From Amycolatopsis rubida (GTDB lineage Bacteria; Actinomycetota; Actinomycetes; Mycobacteriales; Pseudonocardiaceae): DNA of 64,000 nucleotides. Below, piece by piece: positions 51,369 through 58,129 of this stretch; within the stretch, counting starts at the first letter, position 1, and the number at the start of each line of letters is the position of its first letter. Below the pieces are notes generated by a model that was not told the origin of the DNA, ran no database searches, and saw only the letters and a list, made by a program, of their open reading frames with translations. The stretch covers positions 124,001-188,000 of the forward strand of contig NZ_FOWC01000016.1 of NCBI RefSeq assembly GCF_900115345.1, given 5' to 3'. A program made the translations under genes and the position numbers.

Positions 51369-51923
51369 GTGTTCGACGCCGCCGGTCCCGGCGACTGGGC
51401 CCGCGGCACGCCGTGCACCGGCTGGCCAATACACGATCTGGTGAACCATCTGGCCGTCGAGCAGCTCTGGGCGCCGCATCTGCTCGCCGGGGCGACCCTC
51501 GACGAGGTCGGCACCCGCTACGACGGCGATGTCCTCGGCGACGACCCGCTCTCGGGGTGGGAGAAGGCGTTCGCCGCCGCCCGCGAAGCGTGGCTCTCCC
51601 CCGGCGCGCTGCGCGGCACCGTGCACGTCTCGTTCGGGCTGGTGCCCGCCGAGGAATACGGCTGGCAGATGACGCTCGACCTCGCCGTCCACGGCTGGGA
51701 CCTCGCCACCGCGCTCGGCCGCCCGAACCCGGTCCCGGACAGCCTCGCCCGGCGGCTGCTCGACGTGCTGCGCCCGATGATCGACGACTGGCAGGGGCTC
51801 GGGCTGTTCGACCCGCCGGTCGCGGTCGGCCGCAGTGCACGACCGGCTCGTGGCCTTGCTGGGCAGACGGCCGCGCTGAACCACCACAGTGGACCGATGC
51901 CCGGGCCGCGTGGCTCGCGCTGA
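51369..51923 (+). pseudogene. Decayed TIGR03086-like (maleylpyruvate isomerase family) protein
   Basis: Translation shows DAAGPGDWARGTPCTGWPIH and DLVNHLAVEQLWAPHLLAGA, then GWQMTLDLAVHGWDLATALG, the DinB-fold pattern of mycothiol-dependent maleylpyruvate isomerase relatives with metal-binding His in DLVNH and VHGWD. The expected C-terminal ending (VHDRLVALLGRRP) is present from 51836 but in another frame, and the usual N-terminal residues before DAAG lack a start codon, so a frameshift and 5' loss are likely. GTG 51369 could still start a shortened protein. Confidence 0.6.
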
Positions 51924-52424
51924 TGTTCGGTTCCCCTCACGAACATTCACACGTGCTCGACGGCGGCCTGGGGCAGCTTCGCGCACCGCGCCTGCGGAGG
52001 TTCTCGCCCTGCCGTGGCGGGCTCGCGCGCTGGCGAGGGAGAGAAGCCGCCCGGCGTGTCTCGTCGGCTGGTGCTCCGCATAGCCCTGGCAGACACCGCT
52101 CCCGCGAACCCTCCGCACCGCGCTGCTCAGGAAACCTCGATGCGGCGTTGGGCGGGGGCGCACGTCCGCGGCCGGGATGCCGCTGGCGGAAGCGCGGTTC
52201 CCGCCGCGGCGGGAGCGGAAACGCGCGCCGGGTTCGCGTCCTGTCGCCGCACGGCTGTCCGGACCCGGTACGATTGTCGGCATCTTCGCACTACAAACCC
52301 GCTATGCCGAGGAGTGACTTCCATCCGTGCGCGCTGCGCCATCGCCCGGTGACAGTACCGGGCCGGGTCCGCATCGACCCGGCTTCCCGCCCGCCGTCGG
52401 TTCCGCCGTCCCGGACGGTGCGCT
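51924..52424. other. 500-base gap without a recognisable gene
   Basis: No frame gives a credible protein. The stretch follows a decaying gene and is probably degenerate sequence. GTGATCC at its right edge begins the CNNM gene. No strong hairpin or AT-rich promoter was evident apart from CACTACAAACC around 52290. Confidence 0.5.
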
Positions 52425-53750
52425 GTGATCCACGTCCTGCTTTCCGTGCTCGGCGTGCTGCTCTTCCTGCTTCTCACGATCGGCACCGGCCTCGCCGTGG
52501 CCGCCGAGTTCTCGCTCACCGCGCTCGAACGAAGCACGGTCGACGCGGATGTCCGCCAGGTCGGTGACAAGCGTTCGCGCACCGTCCAGAAGGCGCACCG
52601 CACGCTGAGTTTCCAGCTCTCCGGCGCGCAGGTCGCGATCACGCTCACCACGCTGATCACCGGTTTCCTCGCCGAACCGCTCATCGGCGACCTGGTCCGC
52701 CCGCTGCTCGACGCCACGGGCCTGCCCGCTTCGGCGGCGTCCGGGGTGGCGGTGGCGGTCGCGCTCGTGCTGGCCACGTTCCTGTCGATGATCCTCGGCG
52801 AGATGGTGCCGAAGAACATCGCGATCGCCCGGCCGCTGCCGACCGCGCGCGCGGTTTCCGGCTACCACGCCCGGTTCTCCGCGCTGTTCCGCTGGCTCAT
52901 CACGCTGATGAACAACAGCGCCAACTTCCTCGTCCGCAAGTTCGGCATCGAGCCGCAGGAGGAGCTTCGTTCGGCGCGGTCGCCGCAGGAGCTGGGCTCG
53001 ATCGTCCGCTCCAGCGCGGAAAGCGGGAAGCTCGACACGTCCACCGCGGAGCTGCTGGACCGCTCGCTGCGCTTCGGCGACCGCACCGCGGACGAGCTGA
53101 TGACCCCGCGCGTGCAGGTCGAATCGCTCACCGTGGACGACACGATCGACGACTTGATCGACATCTCCCGGCGCACCGGGTTCTCGCGGTTCCCGGTCTA
53201 CACCGAGGATCTCGACGACGTCCAGGGCGCGGTGCACGTCAAGCAGGCCTTCGCCGTGCCGGCCGCCGACCGGGCGACCACGCGGATCCGTTCGGCGATG
53301 CGGCCGGTGCCGACCGTGCCGGAATCGCTGCCCGGCGACGACCTGCTGAACCGGCTGCGCGATTCGCGCTACCAGCTCGCGATCGTGGTCGACGAGTACG
53401 GCGGCACCGCCGGGCTGGTCACGCTGGAGGACGTGGTCGAGGAGATCATCGGCGACGTCCGCGACGAGCACGACGACCGCGAGGCCCCGGCCGCGCAGCA
53501 GCTCGGCGCGGACCGCTGGCTCGTGTCCGGGCAGCTGCGCGCGGACGAGGTCCGCGACATCACCGGCTTCCGGATGCCCGAGGGCGACTACGAAACGATC
53601 GCCGGGCTGATCCTGGAGCGGCTCGGCGCCATCCCGGCCGAGGGCGACGCCGTCGAGGTCGACGGCTGGCGGCTCGCGGTCACCAGCATGGACCGGCACC
53701 GCGTCGCCGAGGTCCAGGTGCGCCCGGCCGAAAGCGGGGTGACCGCGTGA
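52425..53750 (+). CDS. CNNM/CorC-type membrane protein with CBS domains (1)
   Basis: Protein of 441 aa. The N-terminal DUF21/CNNM domain has about three to four helices (LLSVLGVLLFLLLTIGTGLAVAAEFSLTALE, then VAVALVLATFLSMILGEMVPKNIAIA). A CBS pair follows (DELMTPRVQVESLTVDDTI and VVDEYGGTAGLVTLEDVVEE), then a CorC_HlyC domain at the C-terminus. The family mediates Mg2+/divalent-cation export or sensing. GTG 52425. It overlaps the second CNNM gene by four bases (GTGA). Confidence 0.9.
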   Translation: MIHVLLSVLGVLLFLLLTIGTGLAVAAEFSLTALERSTVDADVRQVGDKRSRTVQKAHRTLSFQLSGAQVAITLTTLITGFLAEPLIGDLVRPLLDATGLPASAASGVAVAVALVLATFLSMILGEMVPKNIAIARPLPTARAVSGYHARFSALFRWLITLMNNSANFLVRKFGIEPQEELRSARSPQELGSIVRSSAESGKLDTSTAELLDRSLRFGDRTADELMTPRVQVESLTVDDTIDDLIDISRRTGFSRFPVYTEDLDDVQGAVHVKQAFAVPAADRATTRIRSAMRPVPTVPESLPGDDLLNRLRDSRYQLAIVVDEYGGTAGLVTLEDVVEEIIGDVRDEHDDREAPAAQQLGADRWLVSGQLRADEVRDITGFRMPEGDYETIAGLILERLGAIPAEGDAVEVDGWRLAVTSMDRHRVAEVQVRPAESGVTA

Positions 53751-54790
53751 GCGACTGGCTGAACATCGCCCTCGTCGTCGTCCTGCTGCTGGCCAACGCG
53801 TTCTTCGTCGGCGCGGAGTTCACCCTGATCTCCTCGCGCCGCGACCGGCTGGAAGCGTTGCTGGAGCAGGGAAAGACGCGCGCGCAGATCGTCATCAACG
53901 CGAGCAAGCACGTTTCGCAGATGCTCGCCGGGGCGCAGCTGGGGATCACCATCTGCTCGCTGCTGCTCGGCCGCTTGGGCGAGCCCGCGGTCGCGCACCG
54001 GCTGTCCGGGTTCTTCGACCTGCTCGGCCTGCCCGACCAGCTGCTGCACCCGATCTCGTTCGCGATCGCGCTGGCGTTCATCACCATGCTGCACGTGCTG
54101 ATCGGCGAGATGGTGCCGAAGAACCTCGCCATCGCCGAACCGGAGCGGCTGGCGCTGTGGCTCGTGCCGGTGCACGTGGCGTGGGTGAAGGTGGCGAACC
54201 CGGTCATCGCGTTCCTCAACTTCGTCGCGAACTCCTTGCTGCGCCTGATGAAGGTGGAGCCGAAGGACGAACTGGAGACCGCGTACAGCTCCGACGAGCT
54301 CGCCGAACTGCTCAGCGAATCGCGGCAGGAAGGGCTGCTCGACCAGTCCGAGCACCGGCGGCTTTCGCAGACGCTGTCGTCGGTCGCCAAGACCGTCGCG
54401 GACGTGCTGGTGCCCACCTCGGAACTCACCACGCTCCCCTGCGGGCCGACGCTCGGCGACGTCGAGCGCGCGGTGTCCACCACCGGGTTCTCGCGCTTCC
54501 CGGTGTGCACCGACGACGGTTCGCTGACCGGCTACATCCACGTCAAGGACGTCCTCGACCTCGTCGGCCAGGACCCCGCCACGGTGGTGCCGGACGACAA
54601 GACGCGGCCGCTCACCGAACTGCGGTCGGACGCACGGCTCGACGTCGCGCTTTCGGCCATGCGCAAGGAAGGCAGCCACCTCGCGCGGGCGCTCGACGCG
54701 TCCGGCGCGGCTGTCGGCGTGGTGGCGCTGGAAGACCTCGTCGAGGAATACGTGGGGACCGTGCGCGACGGCACCCACGTGGCGGCATGA
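53747..54790 (+). CDS. CNNM/CorC-type membrane protein with CBS domains (2)
   Basis: Paralogue of the preceding protein, 347 aa, with the same CNNM core (VVVLLLANAFFVGAEFTLISSRRDRLE, MLHVLIGEMVPKNLAIAEPE) and CBS pair (VLVPTSELTTLP, GVVALEDLVEEYVGTV) but no CorC_HlyC domain. The pair probably forms a heterodimer. Its stop codon lies inside the left arm of the 54781 inverted repeat. Confidence 0.9.
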   Translation: MSDWLNIALVVVLLLANAFFVGAEFTLISSRRDRLEALLEQGKTRAQIVINASKHVSQMLAGAQLGITICSLLLGRLGEPAVAHRLSGFFDLLGLPDQLLHPISFAIALAFITMLHVLIGEMVPKNLAIAEPERLALWLVPVHVAWVKVANPVIAFLNFVANSLLRLMKVEPKDELETAYSSDELAELLSESRQEGLLDQSEHRRLSQTLSSVAKTVADVLVPTSELTTLPCGPTLGDVERAVSTTGFSRFPVCTDDGSLTGYIHVKDVLDLVGQDPATVVPDDKTRPLTELRSDARLDVALSAMRKEGSHLARALDASGAAVGVVALEDLVEEYVGTVRDGTHVAA

Positions 54791-54874
54791 GCGCAGCTTG
54801 CGAGCGCATCATCGGCGCTCATGCCGCCTCCCGGACGACCAGCGCGAAACTCGTCAAGGAGGCGGCATGAGCGC
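54781..54874. repeat. Inverted and direct repeat of a gene-start sequence
   Basis: GGCGGCATGAGCGC occurs at 54781-54794 and again at 54861-54874, where it is the ribosome-binding-site end and start codon of the glycosylase gene. Its exact inverse lies at 54815-54828. The first and inverted copies form a 14-bp stem with a 20-base loop at the end of the second CNNM gene. Confidence 0.85.
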
Positions 54875-55799
54875 GGTCGTGCTCGCCGAGGCGGACTGGC
54901 AGGCCCGGGAGCGAGCGCACGCCGAGCGGATGCGCGCGTGGACCGGGCCGCACCAGGAACGCCGGGCACGCGGCGAAAAGCACCCGGTCCTGGATTTTCT
55001 GTTCACCTACTACTCGCACCGGCCGGGGCATCTCGAACGCTGGCAGCCGGGTCCGGGCGTGGTGCTCGCGGGCGCGTCCGCGCGGCGGTTCCTCGATCGT
55101 CCGGCCTACGTCGAGACCGAGGACGGAGTGATGCTCGACCCGGCGGCCTTCACCGGCCGCCGGGCGCGCACCGCCGAGTTCGTGCTGAAGCTGCTGTCGG
55201 CCACGGCGTCGCGAGCGCCGCGGCTGAGCTGCTTCGGGCTGCACGAATGGGCCATGGTCTACCGCGAGCCCGCGGACTCGGTGCGGCACGCGCAGGTCCC
55301 GCTGCGGCTCGGCTCGGCCGGGACCGACCAGGTAGTGGAATCGATGGACATCCGCTGCGGGCATTACGACGCGTTCCGGTTCTTCACCGGCCCGGCGCGG
55401 CCGCGCAACACGCTGGAGCCGACCCGGGAATCGCAGGTCGCGCTGGAGCAGCCGGGCTGCCTGCACGCGAACATGGATCTTTTCAAATGGGCTTACAAGC
55501 TCGATCCGTTCGTGCCCGCCGAGCTGGTCGGCGACTGTTTCGCGCTCGCCGCGGACGTCCGTGAACTGGACATGCGGGCCAGCCCGTACGATCTAGCGGA
55601 CTACGGCTACCGGCCGGTGCCGATCGAGACCGCCGAAGGGCGGGCCAGCTACGCCCGCGCCCAGGCCGGATTCGCCGAGCGGGCCGCGCCGCTGCGGGCC
55701 CGCCTGATCGGCCTCTGCCGCGGTCTTCTCGCCGACCCGGCCCAGCCGCCGGACCCCGTGCCGGGGTCGCCCGCCCGCGGAGCTGACAACTCTGCGTAA
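54867..55799 (+). CDS. 3-methyladenine DNA glycosylase-like protein
   Basis: Protein of 310 aa that I recognise as the actinobacterial family usually annotated as 3-methyladenine DNA glycosylase, marked by HPVLDFLFTYYSHRPGHLERWQPG, SCFGLHEWAMVYR, HYDAFRFFTGPARPRN and LHANMDLFKWAYKLDPF. No helix-hairpin-helix motif typical of AlkA is visible, so the enzymatic label rests on annotation custom. ATG 54867 follows AAGGAGG. It lies 76 bases after the CNNM pair. Confidence 0.65.
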   Translation: MSAVVLAEADWQARERAHAERMRAWTGPHQERRARGEKHPVLDFLFTYYSHRPGHLERWQPGPGVVLAGASARRFLDRPAYVETEDGVMLDPAAFTGRRARTAEFVLKLLSATASRAPRLSCFGLHEWAMVYREPADSVRHAQVPLRLGSAGTDQVVESMDIRCGHYDAFRFFTGPARPRNTLEPTRESQVALEQPGCLHANMDLFKWAYKLDPFVPAELVGDCFALAADVRELDMRASPYDLADYGYRPVPIETAEGRASYARAQAGFAERAAPLRARLIGLCRGLLADPAQPPDPVPGSPARGADNSA

Positions 55800-55804
55800 C
55801 GGTA

Positions 55805-55833
55805 TTCACCGCAGGTCGCTGGCCTGATAGAGT
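55805..55833 (+). promoter_or_regulatory. Promoter of the shortened binding-protein gene
   Basis: -35 TTCACC (55805-55810) and -10 TAGAGT (55828-55833) have 17-base spacing in an AT-rich island. The leader would be about 50 bases, ending with AAAGGA before ATG 55889. Confidence 0.55.
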
Positions 55834-55888
55834 GATAACGGTTCGATTGCATAACTGAGCGTGTTGTGCATGTCACGAAAGGACAACG

Positions 55889-56575
55889 ATGGGGCGTCAC
55901 AGCCTGCCCGAGGAGCCGGTGCCGCACCCTCTCGACCCGCCGAAGCGGCCCGCCGGCCGCAGCGAGACGACCGGATCGCACCGGATCGTCGCCAAGAAGG
56001 CGCCTCGCAGGCGGATCGCGAAGTGGCCTCTTGTGGCCGTCGGGCTCGTGGTGCTGGCCACGCTCGGCGTGGTCGGCTGGAACTGGGCCGACAGCGTGCT
56101 CAACAACCGCGCCGAGGCGCAGGCCGCCAGCTGCAACGGCGGCCGCACCGACGTCCGGATCGTGGTGACCCCGCAGGTCGCCAAGCCGGTCGAAGCGGCG
56201 GCGGCGCGCTGGAACCAGGACCTGACCCAGGTGCACGGCAGCTGCGTGCACGTGGCCGTGCAGAGCAAGCCCGCCTCCGCCGTGCTGAACGCGCTCACCG
56301 GCAAGTCCTCGCTCGCCACGATCGGCGGCCTGCCCGACGGCTGGATCCCCGAATCGTCGTACTGGGTCGGTCAGCTCTCGAAGGCCAACCCGGACGTCAT
56401 CGGCTCCCCCGCGATGCCGATCGGCTCCGGGCCGCCCGCGGACTACCCGTTCGTCGGCCTGTCCGGCACGTCGATCGACGAGGTCCAGCAGCGCGGCACG
56501 CAGAGCTTCCGGGCGTTCCTCAAGGAACCGGCCCAGCTGGCGGACTTCGCGGCGGCGGGGATTCGCGCTTCCTGA
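55889..56575 (+). CDS. Membrane-anchored solute-binding-like protein, shortened
   Basis: Protein of 228 aa. It has a charged cytoplasmic start (GRHSLPEEPVPHPLDPPKRP), one transmembrane helix (WPLVAVGLVVLATLGVVGWNW, about residues 45-65) and part of a periplasmic-binding fold (RIVVTPQVAKPVEAAAARWN, VAVQSKPASAVL). Relatives are usually about twice as long, with a complete binding domain and a VWA domain. Here the chain jumps from DVIGSPAMPIGSG to DYPFVGLSGTSIDEVQQRG and stops after FAAAGIRAS, so an internal deletion and C-terminal loss are likely. It may be non-functional. Confidence 0.6.
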   Translation: MGRHSLPEEPVPHPLDPPKRPAGRSETTGSHRIVAKKAPRRRIAKWPLVAVGLVVLATLGVVGWNWADSVLNNRAEAQAASCNGGRTDVRIVVTPQVAKPVEAAAARWNQDLTQVHGSCVHVAVQSKPASAVLNALTGKSSLATIGGLPDGWIPESSYWVGQLSKANPDVIGSPAMPIGSGPPADYPFVGLSGTSIDEVQQRGTQSFRAFLKEPAQLADFAAAGIRAS

Positions 56576-56702
56576 TCCCCGGCACGTCAGCACCGCCTCC
56601 GGCCCCGGTCGGGCTGGGGCGGTCCGGGGGCGCGGGCGGCCACCTGCCGACCGCGCTGCCCTGCGCCAGCGCGCCCGCCGTGGGGCTCGCAGGCGCCGCC
56701 GC

Positions 56703-57491
56703 TCAGGAGTCGAGTTCGGCCAGCGCCAGCAGGTCGTCCTCGGCCAGTTCGAAGTCGAACACGTCCGCGTTCTCCCGGATCCGCGACGGGGTCGCCGACT
56801 TCGGGATCGCGATGATCCCCAGCTGCAGATGCCAGCGCAGCACCAGCTGGGCGGGCGTCTTCCCGTACTTCGCCGCCAGCGCGGTGATCACCCGGTCGTT
56901 CAGGTTCCGGCCCCGGGCCAGCGGGCTCCAGGCCTCGGTCGCGATGCCGTGCTCGGCGTGGAAGGCGCGCAGCGGGGCCTGCTGCTGCCACGGGTGCAGT
57001 TCGACCTGGTTGACCACCGGCACGACGTCGGTCTCGTCGAGCAGGCGGCGCAGGTGGTCGACGCCGAAGTTCGACACGCCGATCGCCCGGACGCGGCCCT
57101 CGTTGAGCAGCAGTTCCAGCGCGCGCCAGGTCTCGACGTACCGGTCCAGCTCCGGTTTCGGCCAGTGGATCAGGTACAGGTCGACCGGACCGAGGCCTAA
57201 CGCCTCCGCGCTGCGGTCGAACGCGCGCAGGGTGTTGTCGTAGCCGTGGTCGGTGTTCCAGACCTTCGTGGTCACGAAGACGTCCTCGCGCGGCAGCCCG
57301 GACTCCCGCACCGCGGCGCCGACCTCGGCTTCGTTGCCGTACATCGCGGCGGTGTCGATGCTGCGGTACCCGGCTTCGAGCGCCGTCGCGACGACCTTCG
57401 CGACCTGGTCGGGCCGGACCTGGTACATGCCGAGTCCGAGCTGCGGAATGGGGACCGAATTGTTCAGCGTGAGCAGGGGCGGCACAGCCAT
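56703..57491 (-). CDS. Aldo/keto reductase
   Basis: NADPH-dependent aldo/keto reductase of 262 aa, similar to 2,5-diketo-D-gluconate reductase type enzymes. Catalytic tetrad residues appear in GYRSIDTAAMYGNE (Asp, Tyr), VTTKVWN (Lys) and DLYLIHWP (His), with the cofactor region AIPKSATPSRIREN. ATG 57491. An 11-bp inverted repeat lies just upstream. The physiological substrate is unknown. Confidence 0.92.
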   Translation of the reverse strand: MAVPPLLTLNNSVPIPQLGLGMYQVRPDQVAKVVATALEAGYRSIDTAAMYGNEAEVGAAVRESGLPREDVFVTTKVWNTDHGYDNTLRAFDRSAEALGLGPVDLYLIHWPKPELDRYVETWRALELLLNEGRVRAIGVSNFGVDHLRRLLDETDVVPVVNQVELHPWQQQAPLRAFHAEHGIATEAWSPLARGRNLNDRVITALAAKYGKTPAQLVLRWHLQLGIIAIPKSATPSRIRENADVFDFELAEDDLLALAELDS

Positions 57492-57504
57492 GCGGCGATC
57501 CTCA

Positions 57505-57546
57505 CTGCGGTGTTCTCGGGGACAGCTCTCCTGGGGAACACCGCAG
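57505..57546 (-). promoter_or_regulatory. Inverted repeat upstream of the aldo/keto reductase gene
   Basis: CTGCGGTGTTC (57505-57515) and GAACACCGCAG (57536-57546) are perfect inverses 20 bases apart, 14 bases from the start codon. It could be a pair of half-sites for a repressor or an RNA hairpin at the 5' end of the transcript. Confidence 0.5.
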
Positions 57547-57609
57547 ATCTTGCCACTGCCGGCCCGCCGCCGCTTCCGGCCCCTGCCGCAGTCCGCTGCC
57601 CGGACGTCC

Positions 57610-57655
57610 GTGAAGGGCCACTGAGGGAATCAGATTCCTTCGAGGAGTCCTTCAC
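57610..57655. repeat. Imperfect palindrome with GAATC-A-GATTC centre, copy 4
   Basis: Outer GTGAAGG / CCTTCAC and inner GGAATC-A-GATTCC pair, with mismatches between them. It lies over the 3' end of the cyclodeaminase-like gene and supplies its last codons and TGA stop (57630-57632). Confidence 0.75.
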
Positions 57656-58112
57656 CGACCCGCACCGCCGCCGTGACCCGGGTGGCTCGCTCGGCGACCT
57701 CGTCGGGCTCCGCGGCGAGCAGGGCGCCGTGCCGGGCCTCGACCGCGACTCGCGCGGTCATCGCTGACGAACGCGCCATTTCCGCCGCCGCGGAAACGTC
57801 CGCCAGGGCAGCGGAGTCCACAGTGGACAGCAGGCGTTCCGCCACCCCGACCACCTCCCCCGCGGCGGCGACCACGTCCGCGGCGGGCTGGGCGCGGTCG
57901 GGCACGTCGTGCGTGACGGCGTGGGCGTCGATCTCCGCCAGCCGCAACGCATGCCGGGTCAGGTGGTCCGCTTCGGCGTCGCCGCCGGCGGCCCGGCTCA
58001 GCAGTGCCGCCGCTTGGGCGAGGGCGAGCGCCGCGACCGTCGCCCCGGCCGGAGCCGGGATCGCGGGGCGGGCGAGGGTGTTCAGGAAGTCGCTCACGAT
58101 CTGGTCCCGCAT
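57630..58112 (-). CDS. Cyclodeaminase/cyclohydrolase (FTCD_C) family protein, short
   Basis: Helical protein of 160 aa in the formiminotransferase-cyclodeaminase C-terminal family, recognised by FLNTLARPAIPAPAGATVAALALAQAAALL and the repeated Ala-rich helices that build the four-helix fold. The family interconverts formimino-, methenyl- and formyl-tetrahydrofolate. It is shorter than the usual about 200 aa. It lies 17 bases after the dimethylglycine oxidase gene, in keeping with folate one-carbon handling. The last residues are encoded in the palindrome. Confidence 0.75.
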   Translation of the reverse strand: MRDQIVSDFLNTLARPAIPAPAGATVAALALAQAAALLSRAAGGDAEADHLTRHALRLAEIDAHAVTHDVPDRAQPAADVVAAAGEVVGVAERLLSTVDSAALADVSAAAEMARSSAMTARVAVEARHGALLAAEPDEVAERATRVTAAVRVGEGLLEGI

Positions 58113-58129
58113 GGCTGGTTTCCTTCCGC

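Noticed and set aside
51327..52283. Minus-strand protein opposite the decayed isomerase-like gene
   Set aside because: Composition is a typical GC-rich antisense shadow and no motif was found.
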